Below, in pieces: positions 11,546 to 22,789 of a stretch of 64,000 nt of DNA. This stretch comes from Golubevia sp. BC0850. Lineage: Eukaryota; Basidiomycota; Exobasidiomycetes; Golubeviales; Golubeviaceae. The stretch's first letter is position 1. Each line of letters opens with the position of its first letter. The stretch lies in contig JAAVVG010000004.1 in NCBI GenBank assembly GCA_012976225.1, positions 62,001-126,000 on the forward strand, given 5' to 3'. Made by a program: the position numbers and the translations under genes. The notes below the pieces were generated by a model. It saw only the letters and a program-made list of their open reading frames with translations. It was not told the origin of the DNA and searched no databases.

Positions 11546-12440
11546 TCAAGTTTGACAATGCCCCGAGCAGACTTCAGCTTCTTGTGCTCCCAAGTCCCAT
11601 CCCACCCTGTCTTTCCCAACTCTCAAGGTCTCGTCTCCGCCTCCGGCATCTGTCCATATGGCACTTTTGGAAATGAAAATAGAAGAAAAGGGGTCAGTCA
11701 GGGTTTTGCTGGTAGAGAAGAAATGAAGAGTCCTTGCCAGCCCCTCATGAGCGTCGACGCTCCTCGGTTTGGCACACAAACCAAGAGTTCTTTCAACTCA
11801 CATCTCTCCTCCTTTTTCACAAATCTCAATTCTTCCCAATCGCATGAGTATAATTCACCAACTGATCAGTCCCTCTAACCCATTGAGCTCTCTGACTAGG
11901 ATCCATGTCGATTTCTGATGGAGCTTGAGAAAAGAAGCCACAGGTAAAGGATCCACCAAGAGTTGTTCAATCCCACAGTTTCCAGGCTTAGGAAAATTTT
12001 AAAGTAGCTGCATCAAGCCATAAGCTGGATGAACTTTAATCGTCTTTGGATCAGCCAACTTTTGATAATGAAGGTACTTCAAAGTTTTGGGCCAGAATGT
12101 ATGGTTCCTATGACTTGGATAACCAGTCATTGGAATGGCAAATGCAGTGATGCTACCTTGCTCAACGGAAACCATCTTTAAAGTTTTGAACTTTCCAAGA
12201 AGAATCGAGGGGTTTGAAGGGGGATTGAAGGCTCGAGTCGCTTCTGCATATAAATCAAAGACTCCAAAACGTTCCAGAGTAGAGAAACTATTCTTTAAAC
12301 CTTAATGAATTTGAAACTTGGGAGAGGCAGAGTCAGAACGTGCCTGTCTGACATCGTCAAGGTATGGTTGATCTTCACTTCAACTAATTTCTTTGTGACA
12401 TTCAAGAAATCGGATAAGCATTGAGTTGTTTAAATCAAAT
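11546..12440 (-). pseudogene. decayed LRR/F-box-like gene remnant
   Basis: Reading the minus strand from about 12440 to 11880 gives protein-like sequence broken by stops and a frame change. The best segment (about 12310-12010) contains SFSTLERFGVFDLYAEATRA, FKTLKMVSVEQGSITAFAI and FWPKTLKYLHYQKLADPKT, ending HPAYGLMQLL before a stop. A further stretch in another frame reads PKPGNCGIEQLLVDPLPVA and WILVRELNGLEGL. Two in-frame stops precede the best segment. A possible 3' exon follows a GTGAGT near 11800. The leucine-rich 'L..L..L' spacing and the lack of a catalytic motif suggest an LRR/F-box type protein, but the family is inferred. It may be related to the disrupted gene at 19985-21900, although I could not align them convincingly. 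Confidence 0.6.
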
Positions 12441-12471
12441 CTTTTCCAAGTCCGCCGCTGGCTCCGTCTAG

Positions 12472-12890
12472 AGATCTCAATCACTCACTTCTGAGAAGAA
12501 GAGGAGAGCGGAAGAGAGATCTGGATCAGGTGAAGCTACTATTGGGAGTCAATATGCTGTTGGAACTGGTGCTTATGGTGGAAAAGATGAGAGTCCGGTT
12601 GGGTCGTCCAGAGAACTGAGAGGTGAGTTGTTGATTGCGTTGACAATGGGAAGAATGGGAAGAATGGGAAGCGTCTAAGGCTAGACTAGTAGTCATATCT
12701 CTAGAAACTCTGTCTTCATTCTTTTGACACCCGTTTGTGTATTGACTTCTCTGCATCCTCTCCATCCAACGGTTCAGATTCTCCAAGTTCGGATTCTCTT
12801 TGTCAAGGACCATCTCAAAGTCCTGAAGGAGATGAGTCATCTAGCAGCAAGTCCTTTAAAGGTCACAGTCCGGATCAAATTTCTACTTGA
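12472..12890 (+). pseudogene. orphan 3' exon pair of an unknown gene
   Basis: Two plus-strand exon-like blocks join in phase. The first (to about 12622) reads SEKKRRAEERSGSGEATIGS then QYAVGTGAYGGKDESPVGSS, and ends at a perfect GTGAGT donor. The second (about 12778-12890) starts after GGTTCAG and reads DSPSSDSLCQGPSQSPEGDE before a TGA stop. Composition and splice sites look like the disordered tail of a real protein. Just upstream the same frame meets a TAG after FSKSAAGSV, and I find no 5' part of the gene. It is either the truncated end of a broken gene or the tail of one whose other exons I cannot recognise. Confidence 0.4.
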
Positions 12891-14524
12891 GCAACAAATA
12901 GTTCTCGGTAGATTCCCCCCTTCCTCTCCCCTTAAATTCTCCCCTTTCTACTTCCTCACCATCCTTTCTTTGAATCCTTCTTCCCCTTGCTTGCCATGTT
13001 CGTTCTCTGAAAAATCTAGTCCGTTGTTCCGTTTTCTTCTCTCTCTCCATCAAGCTCCCGTTCTCGTTCGTCATAACACTTTCTTTTTATTCTTTTCAAC
13101 TCATTGTCGTACGCACTTGGACGTCATACGTTCCTTCACACCATATCTTCTACGATTGAATATTCGAGTGAATCTCTGCGAGTAGACCTCTCCGAAGAGA
13201 CCATGACTGAGGACAAGAGGAGAGAGAGAGAGAGAGCGAAAGAAAGGGGGGTCAGAAGAAGAGGAGAACTTGAGTGACTTCTCAGACTTATCTCCTCAAT
13301 AGTAAATCGTTCTTGCAAATGTCAAAAGCAATATCGTTATTAGACAGAATCCTGATACGCCCTGTTCATCTGTAATCCTATTCTCTCTTGGTTTCTTTCC
13401 GAATCTCATCGCGTGGTGTATATTCTCCCATTCTTCCCTTCCTCCTCCTTCTCCCACAATTGCCAGGTGACAACTTTGCGATCTCCCATCTTCCGAGTTT
13501 TTCAGTGAGACGTTTGAGGAGATTGGCCCCTTGCACCGAACTTCTCTCGGCTTTGCCCGACTTCGACCTGCTCCGATCTGAGGTGAAACATTGAGCAAGT
13601 ATTTCGAGCAAGTGATACATAGAGAAAGTGATGGACGATGAATCAAAGACGGAAAGGAGACCGGCGCACTGTTTCTACATAGGATGGGCATGCAAAGGTG
13701 AAGGTGAGATCATCAGAAGAACGCGCCTGTTCGCTAGCGAGCGAGAAACCAGAGTGTTGGTCGACGAATCTCGAACCTGGCTTCTTTCTTTCCCAACCAC
13801 CACTCCTCCTTATCCTTCCATCTTTTCATCGTCTTTCACCTCTGGAAAATGCGTGAAACCTCGAAATCAATAATCACTAAACAAATACCGACTTCCAACC
13901 AAAGGATCAGGTCTCGAATCAAGTCTGGAGGGTGACTCAAGGAAATCTTGGTCAGTATATTTGGCATCGGGCTGATTCCTCTTGGATTGAAGGGAGGTAG
14001 ATACAACTGAGTGAACGGATGGATGGATGAACGAATGGATTGATGCGAAATAGAGACAGGAGAGGGCAGAGAGTGTTGGTGGAAAGTCAGCGAGCAAGCA
14101 CTCGACTCTCAACATCTCTGACCCAACTTGACCAGTGCGTTTAGGTATCGACAGTCTTCTTATATCCACATCCTTTCGAGAGACTGGTCAAAGGAAGTAA
14201 GGGCCTTTTTGGCGGGCGGTGGATGTTTTAGATGGATGCGATTTGCGAGCCTTTTGTCGACCCGTCCTCCCAAATGTTTCACCATCAGACCGGGCTGAAT
14301 TCTTTCTTTCTTCGTTGTTTCATCGCCGAGCTGAACTGGTTCATACCATTCTCAGATTCGGAGCTCGTCTGTCCTTAAATAGAGGCGCGCTTTCCCAACA
14401 AGAATAATTCAGATTGGATTGGATCCTTAGAGATAATACAAAGACAAGGAAGGGACTTCAATTCGGTTCTTTCATTTCCCTTGAGTTGAGACCAAACCTT
14501 CGACCTTCCACTTCTTTGTTCAAC
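12891..14524. other. gene-poor region
   Basis: About 1.6 kb lies between the orphan exons and the end of RPN11. Several 60-130 codon open frames exist on both strands, but none has a recognisable family, convincing splice sites or conserved low-complexity structure. From about 12905 to 13090 the plus strand is strongly pyrimidine-rich. A dispersed repeat copy lies at 14265-14404. Confidence 0.45.
14265..14404 (+). repeat. dispersed repeat, copy A
   Basis: A block of about 140 bp matches the reverse complement of 50446-50578 at roughly 80 percent by eye. The longest shared run (ACCATTCTCAGATTCGGAGC) sits near 14344, and GCTGAACTGG, TTGTTTCATCGCC and AGACCGGGCTG are also shared. Similarity stops abruptly on both sides. 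The encoded peptides are not conserved between copies, so it is probably non-coding. Confidence 0.8.
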
Positions 14525-16328
14525 TTAAAGCTCTGCTAGAAGCCTGTGAAGATTCAAGATGATGGAAAAGGAAATTAAATTCAATGAGATCAGCCTCACA
14601 AAGCAGACTCTAGCCGAAGGCAACCTGAGGAGGGAGTTCAATCGGTCGAAAGGATTGCCATCACCTTTCAACGTTTGGCAAAAGTTTACTCACATAGTTC
14701 CCAATCCTTGAACGATCTGATCTCCCATACACCTCTCGACTTCATCTTCCAAATGTCTCTTTGGATCTTGTTTTCCAACATGTCTAGTCTTTAATTGTTC
14801 TGGAGTTAAAGTGGATTCTTCCTGAACTGACTTTGTGTATGCTTGAGAGAGATGAAGCATTCGCTGTAGGAAGGAAAAGAGAGAGAGGGAGAAAAAAGGG
14901 AAAGAAGTTAGATGTCAGAGTGCGAGACACGTTTTTTTGAAGATTTTCGAGAAGAACTACCACTTTTCTCCGAAGAATCAAAAGTAAGAGATCTCTTTTC
15001 GAAGGTCTCGAACTTTTTGTCCAAAAGTCCGTCAAGAAAGCAACGATCCGACTTACCTTGACAGCCTTCTCATTGCCCTCCTTATGAGCTCCCCAATCTC
15101 TCAACCTCAAACCTTCAGTCCAATTCTTCTTATGAAGGTTTCCCAACATAGTCTGTTCCAATTCAGTTTTCCTATAACCAATGCTAATAGAATAATAATG
15201 TCTATTCAAACCATGAATGAGACTCTGAATAGAAGGTTTAGAAAGATGTCCAACGTTTGAAGTGGTTTGTCTAGGTTCTTGAGACATCATGACTGAAGAA
15301 GGATTGATCAATCTAAAAGCGTCAATCACGACTTTCCCTTTCACTGATTGGATTGGATCTACCACTACGGCTACTGCTCGGGGATTGAGTTGCTCGAATG
15401 ACTGGGGAGAGAAGGGAAAGGGAGGTAGGTTAGAAAGTGGGAGAGAGGGGAAGGGAAGGATGGGAGAATGGGTTGGTGGAAGGGAAAACCTTACTTGTTG
15501 AGTGTTGATGTCTACACTTGAAAGCCAACATCCGAATCCTGGATGAGAGTGATACCATCCTACTACCATTTCTGGCCTGGGACGATGGGGAAGAGAAGGA
15601 GATGAGATAAGAAAGAGGAGTGGAAAGATGAGCTTCTTCTCTCAATCAAAAGCTTTCGACCACAATCGAGTTCGATCAAGATATGCAGAAATCTTTCATA
15701 GACTGAGAAAGAGGGGGGGGGGGAGGTCCTTTCTGCCTAGGAATCAGGTCTCTACGCTTGTTTCTAACCTGCCATTCTTTCAAGTTTTCCCTCCTCACAG
15801 CTACTCCACTATCTCACAATTCAAGTCTCCTGATCAACTCACCTTCCAGTCTGTTTCAACATGTCCAACATCTTGGTCTGAAAGACTGGATCTACAGCTT
15901 CTACAGAGACACCAGTTCCACTCTGAGGCATAGCAAAGACATCTACCACCGAGATCATATAATCGTCTACGAATTCACCCAGCATTAATCCCATGACTTC
16001 CATTGGAACTCCTGCTCTACCATGTTTGAGCATCTGAATGGGAGAGAGGGAGAGAGAGTGGTCAGAAGGGAGAGGAGAGAGGAGGCGAGTATAGATGAGG
16101 GAGGCTCACCTTTAGGAGAGCTAAAGAAGAGATGAAAACCATTTCTGCGTTATCATTCTGAAGGGAAGTACGAGGAGGGGTTGGAAGGGGTCAGTAATGG
16201 AATAACGAGAGAGAAAGAGAGAGAATGCTGCCTGCCTGCTTGCTCACTTGAGGAGTATCACCTGGGTTTCCACCGCCTGCCCCGCCTCCTCCACCTCTGG
16301 CTTGTTGCATCATCGATTGGAAATCCAT
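14525..16328 (-). CDS. RPN11: 26S proteasome lid deubiquitinase Rpn11 (PSMD14)
   Basis: Rpn11 is the zinc metalloprotease that removes ubiquitin chains from substrates at the proteasome. The start (16328) gives [20 protein letters not shown]. The next exons give the MPN domain: [20 protein letters not shown], with the catalytic Glu, then [17 protein letters not shown], and the full JAMM motif [14 protein letters not shown] (about 15510-15560). Further exons give [20 protein letters not shown] and the C-terminal helices [20 protein letters not shown] and [15 protein letters not shown]. The penultimate exon reads [20 protein letters not shown] and ends GLGTM. There the ATG is followed by TGA, but that TGA sits inside a GTGAGT donor. 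Splicing to an 18-nt exon at 14526-14543 would give GTMLLAEL, closer to the conserved hydrophobic end of the family. Without that splice the stop is at 14690. Confidence 0.93.
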
Positions 16329-16473
16329 TTTAGAAGTGAAGATTGTTTTGAAAAGGTTCAGTTGGAGATGGGAATGGTTTGGGTGGAGAGTCAGAACAAT
16401 TCTTACGCGTGTGCTGAGATCAAAAGTGAGAAGATCAGGCTCATTCTCAGTCCTTCTATGAGCCAATCGCAGC
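16329..16473. promoter_or_regulatory. bidirectional promoter between RPN11 and VPS52
   Basis: Only 145 bp separate the two start codons, which face away from each other. Both transcripts must therefore initiate within or across this segment. I do not recognise a specific regulatory motif such as the yeast PACE element in it. Confidence 0.6.
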
Positions 16474-19416
16474 ATGTCAGAGAAAGGTTTAGATCAAGTC
16501 AGCAGTAAAAGTAATGGTGAGAATTAGAAAAGAACATAGGATCCAGTTTGAATCGTAGTCGTAAGAGAGATTCCTGAGCGATTAGACAGACCTGACCTTA
16601 CTCACCCTGCCATACTTACTCCTCTATGCTCCTCCCCAGTACTAATCTCATCCTCAAGCGTTTCCTCATTACTCTCATCGCCATCTCAAGATGTCAGATC
16701 ACTACTATCATCATCTCATTCGATCATCTCTAACTCTCATCAATCATTAGATTCTCAACTTCTATCTTCTTTACCTTCATCCTTATCAACTCATCAATCA
16801 ATTTCAGATTCACTCCAAACTTTATCAACTTTACATTCTTTACTTTCTTCATTCTCAACTTCTCTTTCTTCAGCCTCATCTCAAATCAAAGTCTTACAAC
16901 AACGTTCAACTGGAATCGATCAAAGATTGAAAGCAAGAGAAAGGTTAGAGATCAGATTGAATCTCCTTTTAAGTAGAATCGCTTTGGAACCTGATGTAGT
17001 TAGATTGATTTTCGATACTAAACCTGGTGGAAAGGAGACTGACAACCCGAATGCCAATGGGAATGGGAATGAGAATTGGTTGAAAGCGATTGAGAAATTG
17101 GATAGAGCTATTGCTGCTACTAATGGGATTGATAGAGTTAAAGGGGCGTTGGACAAGGAGAGTGGGAATTCAACTTCAAATATAAAGCTTAACAAGAAGG
17201 ACAAATCGAAAGAAGATGATTCAGTAGATGCCATCAAAGAAGCTAGAAATGTGGCTGAAGCTTGTCGAATAGTGGTGAGTCAGGAAGCCTCTTTCTTTCA
17301 CCTCCTGAATTATCTTCAAATCAACCGTATCCAGTACCTCGAATTCAACATCACGAGAGCATCGATCTTGACCCTCTCCCCCTTCCCTCTCCCAGGCCTC
17401 CTCCAAACTCCTACCCCACCTTCTATCTCTCCTCTCCCCTCTCAGAACTTCAGTAACTTCGAATCATTTAATTCTTCAATCTCTAATTCTACTAAAACAG
17501 AATCATCCATTCTATTCCTTCCTAGCAAGACATTCCCCTCGAGTTGCCATTGATTTTCAAAAAGGTTACGCTTCTAATGCTAGATTGTATTTCGAAACCG
17601 GTTTCAGAAGATACCGTAGAAGTTTAGAGAAATTAAATAAAAAGGGATTGGGGAAATGGGAGGGAGAAGAAAGGGGTGGGATTGGAGAGATTGGGAGTGG
17701 TGGAGGAGTTGGAAGTGAGTTATGTTCAGTTCCCATTCTCTCTGCTTTCCTTCCCAGACCATCGCTCACATTTCGCCTTCTATTTCCCTCTCTATTTCTC
17801 TCCCTTTCTCTCTCTATCTCTCTTCTGATTGACTACTTCCAGATATGTTCACCAGATCCAACACTCCAAACCTTCCTACTTCTGGTTCCTCAACTTCTTC
17901 TCCTCGTCCAGGTTCATCTACCAGACCTTCATTTAACACTTCAAATTCCGATAGACCTTCTTCTTCGAATTTGGATCCTAATACTGAGAATCATGATCCT
18001 TGGTTACCGGACGTGAAACGATTGGAGAACTCAAAATTGGGAGATGGTCCTGGGATCGTTTTGGCTTATCAGGCTGATGAATCTGGGTTTGTGAGTTTCG
18101 GAAGCTAGTAGAGAGGGGCATGACGATTTGGAAAGGAGAAGAGGCAAGCGGAAAGAGTATAATTGCTGATCATTTTGATTTTGTTTCTCCAACTCTCGGG
18201 TCTTCTTGACAGAGAGCAACTCCAGAAGCTCTTTTCAGATCTTTAGCTCTAGTCTTCTTGGACAATGCTTGTTCGGAATATGTTTTCATTGTTAGATTCT
18301 TTGAAAACGCGGTTTTGGATCAAGAGACGAGTTCAACTTCAACTCCCAAACGAGAGACGTCCTCGAAGAAAGCGAAGAATGAAGATGGATCCGAAGAAGA
18401 AGGAGCTGAAGAGAAAGATCTGAAAGAAGAAGGAGAAGAAATGAATCCAGTAGCTTTGAATCAAAAGGAAATCAAAGCAGGTGGCAATAGTAGACCAGGA
18501 GCTGATGAAATGTGGAAACAAATCATGGAACCTGTGGTCGGACATTTCACAGTAAGCTTTCTGTCGATAATCTAAAGTTCCCTCTTTCCCCATCTCATCT
18601 AGCTATCTACCCTTTTCTTCTTCTCATCCACAGTCCTTCAGCAAATCTCTCTTAACACCTCAACCTCCTCTACTATCTCTCTTAACGATGTTAACTCTAA
18701 ACGATTCATTACTTCAACTCGCAAATCTCAGAGGTTGTTCTTCAGTACTTCAGTCTCCACTTTTAGGATTCAAGTTGGAAGCTTGGCCAATCGTTCAGAA
18801 GAGTTTTGAAGCCCACATTGAAAGTTTGAAGAGGATAAATGGAGCTAGCAACTCGGATTCAGGTGGAGGGATCTTTGGAACTTCGAGTTGGGGAATGGGT
18901 GGGATGATGAGAGCTGCTCTGGATGTTACTGGAAGTTCTGGAGTTGGTGGTGGATTGAGCGGGAATGATTTGAAGGAGAATCATGTGAAGATGGTGAGTG
19001 CAGTTCGAAGAGAGAGAGAGTGAGGAGGGGAGATCGCGATTGAACCCTTTTCTTCTCTCATTTGCTTTTCTGTCGATCTCGCAACTCTAGATCTGCTCCA
19101 GGTATTCTAGAGTCTACTCAAGTGTTACCCTGTTGAGTGACGGACAAGAAGATGGAATGTTGTCGTCTAGTCTTCTACGATTAAGAACTGAGATCGAAAG
19201 GTTAATAACTTCGCAAGTTCAGAAACGATCTTCTGCAGGTGGATCTGATCTGTTTGTTAAAAATCTCTATCAGACTGTCATCAAAGGTCTGGAGGTGAGT
19301 TCAGTTCCATCTGATTTGAAGCGGCTGAGAGCGGAGCTGGGACTTGGGAGAGCTCGTCTTGCTCTCATTGCATCCTGAAATAACCTTAATTTCCACTCCT
19401 TGTCTTTCAAACTAAT

Positions 19417-19449
<33 letters not shown>

Positions 19450-19464
19450 CTCTCTCGCTCTCCT

Positions 19465-19500
<36 letters not shown>

Positions 19501-19597
19501 TTTGCTCCCTGAATCACAGAACGGACCGGCTCCGACTATTCATCCTCGAATTCAATCTGAGCTCTCACACTGGCATGAACTCGAAAGAGCAGTCTAA
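16474..19597 (+). CDS. VPS52: Vps52, GARP/EARP tethering complex subunit
   Basis: Vps52 is a core coiled-coil subunit of the GARP complex, which tethers endosome-derived vesicles at the trans-Golgi. A short first exon (16474-16516, MSEKGLDQVSSKSN) has a GTGAGA donor and joins in phase to 16640. The second exon gives the diagnostic N-terminal helix (SLSSASSQIKVLQQRSTGID, then RLKARERLEIRLNLLLSRIA). Later exons give HSPRVAIDFQKGYASNARLY and FETGFRRYRRSLEKL, matching the family 'NxxVxxEIxxxYxxxxxxxY' region. They continue with DPWLPDVKRLEN, ATPEALFRSLALVFLDNACS, LLSLLTMLTLNDSLLQLANL and PLLGFKLEAWPIVQKSFEAH. The last exon ends HPRIQSELSHWHELERAV. The intron before it contains a long CT-rich tract (about 19415-19500). 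A Ser/Pro-rich insertion near 17850-17990 is probably disordered. Confidence 0.88.
19415..19500. repeat. (CT)n microsatellite in the last VPS52 intron
   Basis: An almost pure CT tract of about 80 bp with a few interruptions sits just upstream of the last VPS52 exon. It probably doubles as an extended polypyrimidine tract. Confidence 0.85.
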
Positions 19598-19984
19598 GTA
19601 GGCTCTTCTATTTTCCTCATTTGCTTTCCATTACCATTGCATACAATCATTCCTTTTCTTTTGTAACAACATACTCTCTTCAACAACGATAACGATCTCA
19701 CTTCCTCTTTCTTGTTTGCGAAGAAAGTATCTCGTCTCCTCTTTCTTTGCCTCCATTTCTCCTTCTTCATCTCAGCTGGAATAGTTTTCAGGTGCATCTG
19801 CTATGTAGACTTCTTCCTTAGACGAGAGAGAAACATTTCAAGCAGTCAGGTGAGCGACCCGGACGCGTACTCAGGAGGTTGGTCTCAAGCTTCGAACGTT
19901 TGAGATTTGCAGTTTGCTTCTGACCATCAACCTTCATCTTTGACTCCTTTTCTTTAATCCTCAAAGGAGAACTAAGAATTTCCA
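19598..19984. other. intergenic region
   Basis: About 390 bp between VPS52 and the F-box-like locus. It is pyrimidine-rich near 19700-19770 on the plus strand. No gene is supported. Confidence 0.45.
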
Positions 19985-21900
19985 ATGAAGTCTTCCAAGA
20001 AGATTCAGAGCAACAATAGTCAAGAGGGGAACAAGGGAAACAGAACTGCCATCGATTCAATATCAGTTCTACTTCCAGAGCTGTTCCCTCACCTCCTCTC
20101 TTTCCTCCCACCTTCCGGAGTCGCAACTTCCAGTGCAGTCAGTAGAGATTGGAGAACTTTGATCAATTCCGACTTCAGTCTTCATCAAGAGATAGATCTA
20201 TCTAACCTGGGATTGGGAAGCAACCCAGATCAAATCACCAATCACCTTCAACGCCTATCAGCTCTCGCTCATCAAAGGGTCATCAAACTCAGTCTCAACT
20301 TATCATCCTACTGGCTAGTGATGGTCGAGCTTCCTCAGACAGGAGACCTCGAAAGCGGTCCATCGTTGATGTTACTCTACCAAACTTCTAGACCTCTCAG
20401 GACCATCAAACGTGTGAAGGTGAAGATAGATAAAGAGACTGCAGAGAATACGGTATATCTAAGCTCTTCTTTCATGGAGGCTATAGTGAATGCTCAAAAG
20501 GAACCCGGGAGTTCAAGGTCTCTCGAGTCTGTAGAGGTGCAAGCACCTCTCGTATTCAGTTTGCAAGGTGGGGGTTTCGAACATGGAAAGAAGATGATCA
20601 AGATCTCCAATCTCAATAGAATGGCATTTGTGGAGGAAGACGTGATTGATTGTGTCGAAAGAATAATGCAGATAGCTCATGACTTTCTGGAATGCGGGCT
20701 CAATGAGTTCATTCTTCCGGAACGTCAGGCAGGTGAAGAGACCATTGGTATCGAGAGGTCCAGTTCGTTCCTGAACGAACTCTCAAACTCTAGATCCACT
20801 CTTCAAACATTAGATCTCTCAGGTTTAGAGGGAGTTGATGGCCGCAACTTCTAGGCTTCTCGACGAGCTGCCCGTATCTCAAATCTCCAAGTCTCAAACT
20901 GAGCAACCTGGGAAACGAAGTCGAAGCCATCGAGGAGCTCCACGTTCGAGAGAGAGAGGATTTCACAACAGGTTTAAAGGAATTCATGCTGGTAGTAGAT
21001 GGGTATACGTTTCCAAGGGATGCTCTCTCAAAGTGGATTGGGAACGAATTGGAGTGTATCGCAATTTGTGACTTTACCGATCACAAAAAAGCACCAGGAT
21101 TAATCTGCAATGCCGATCTCATCTTAATACTCAAGAAATCAAGATACGCTCTACGTTCAATAGTCTTAAAGAGCGTTTCAACAAGGCTGGAGGGTTTAAT
21201 CAGGAACACAAGTCCTTCCTTTCCAAACCTCCAAACCCTCTCGCTTCAAGGAGCCACTTCTTCAATTTTACAACTTTTCGCCTCAAGAAACTGTCCAAAT
21301 ATTAGCATCTTAGAAATCGCTCATAGCTCAAAAGCTTAGGCAGAGGGCGTTCAAGCGTTCAAGCCACCTTCCACGGTCTCCTCGAACTTCTATCAGCAAC
21401 CCATTCCACCTTAGTCAAGTTGAGTTTCAGGTACGGTAGAGAGATCTATCGTAGTAGTTGGCTGGAAACTATCAGCCCTCCCCGTCCACCTATTTTTCCA
21501 CCCCTCAGAAACCACAAAATGAAGTTCTCTAAGCCAGAGTCTTTAGGTTTCTCACTTGAGGACCAGGAATGTTCAAGATGGTTCGCAAATTTTGAGTCCC
21601 CAGAACTCAAGAATCTACGTACCCCTGAAAAGCTCAGATCAAACTACTTCATGAATGCTCCGTAGCTTCTCAAAGTGGATGACAAGTCCTTCAATGGATA
21701 CCGGTTCGATTGATGGAACTTTGGCGGAGGAGCCGGATGAATAGCTATGAGGAATGAGATGGTGATGACATCGTTGGGAGAGAATTCGGTCCATTCAGAG
21801 GTGGCTGTAAAGACTATGGCACTTTATCTCAAGAGTTTCGAACCTTCAAAGTCAGAATAGCTCCAGTCGGTTTAGAGAGATTTCGCTGACGGAAAGGGTT
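19985..21900 (+). pseudogene. F-box/LRR-type gene with disrupted frame
   Basis: An open frame of 289 codons starts at 19985. It contains an F-box-like segment near residues 27-60: LLPELFPHLLSFLPPSGVAT then SAVSRDWRTLI, followed by leucine-rich sequence. It stops at 20854 after LEGVDGRNF. The protein clearly continues one frame over: CPYLKSPSLKLSNLGNEVEA, FMLVVDGYTFPRDALSKWIG and FPNLQTLSLQGATSSILQLF. It stops again near 21339 and resumes in a third frame with FHGLLELLSATHSTLVKLSF and SLEDQECSRWFANF. No GT-AG intron explains these shifts, so at least two indels seem present. Beyond 21665 the coding signal fades into stops, with a fragment AVKTMALYLKSFEPSKSE near 21815. The function would be substrate selection for an SCF ubiquitin ligase if the gene were intact. 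A truncated 289-residue product could still be made. Confidence 0.65.
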
Positions 21901-22789
21901 GGGTGAAAGATTCAGAGCTTCAACTTTAGAAATACCTGTTTAACAATATTCTAGATTGAGCATCTATTCTGTAGTTCTATCTCTACTATTTTCAAACTTT
22001 AGATCGAGAGCTGGGACAGCTTTGAACTAAGAGAAGGGGACAAGGGTCGGATGGATTTCTCTGCTGAAGTCGGTCAACAGTCTGCCTGCGAAGGATCGGA
22101 GACACTGTGCGTTGTTGGCTCAGAAGGAAGACTTTTATTCATTCTTGTTGCCCTCCATTGTCGCTACTTTCACTTTCCTCCCTCTTCTCGCTCTAGCTTT
22201 CATCCCCCCCCCTTGGTTCTGTCGTCTCTTTCTCTATCTCCACACTAAGATACCCACCTTCCCCAGCCCCCTACTGGAACAAACCCAAAAACATGACTTT
22301 TGAAGCTTGCTTTCTTTTTCTCTTTGATCGAGGATGATGTTGAACCGTCGAAAAGTGTCAAGAGACCCGACCGTTTCATCAGATCGACAGATCTCGAACT
22401 AATTGTAAGTCCTTTTGAATGCAAGATACTTACAGAGGATCCGAAACTGAAAACCAGAACTAGAACTAGAACGATTTCTTGGAAGATTATTCAAAGAACC
22501 GGGGACCGCGATGAGAAAGGTCTGGCGTGAGGCGCCAGAGCCAGTTCGAAACGGTCTGAACGTGACTTTTACATGTAACAAATGGAAAGAAGAAGGAACA
22601 TGAAAGGAAAAAGGAGAGTTATTCAGAGAGTAGGTGGCAAGACTTCAGGTGGGTCGGGCTCTCTTTCGTCGACACCTTTTAGTTCGACGAGTTCAGATCT
22701 CAGCCCTTCGAACAACAAAACCTGGTAAATCATATGATTCATTTATGTGAGAAACAAACAGGTATTAGCAGAAGTTTCATTGCATTTCC
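21901..22789. other. intergenic region
   Basis: Nearly 900 bp with no gene I can support. A 62-codon frame near 22051 and a short exon-like stretch near 22310-22405 (EDDVEPSKSVKRPDRFIRST before GTAAGT) lack partners. A small perfect hairpin, TCTGGCG with a TGAGG loop and CGCCAGA, occurs near 22520. Confidence 0.4.

Noticed and set aside
13094-13280. Plus-strand open stretch FNSLSYALGRHTFLHTISS followed by a charged tail
   Set aside because: It looks protein-like over 60 codons but has no start, no acceptor AG upstream and no recognisable family.
13867-14169. 100-codon open frame on the minus strand
   Set aside because: No family match. The middle is a simple-sequence His/Pro/Ser run, and splice sites at the frame edges are poor.
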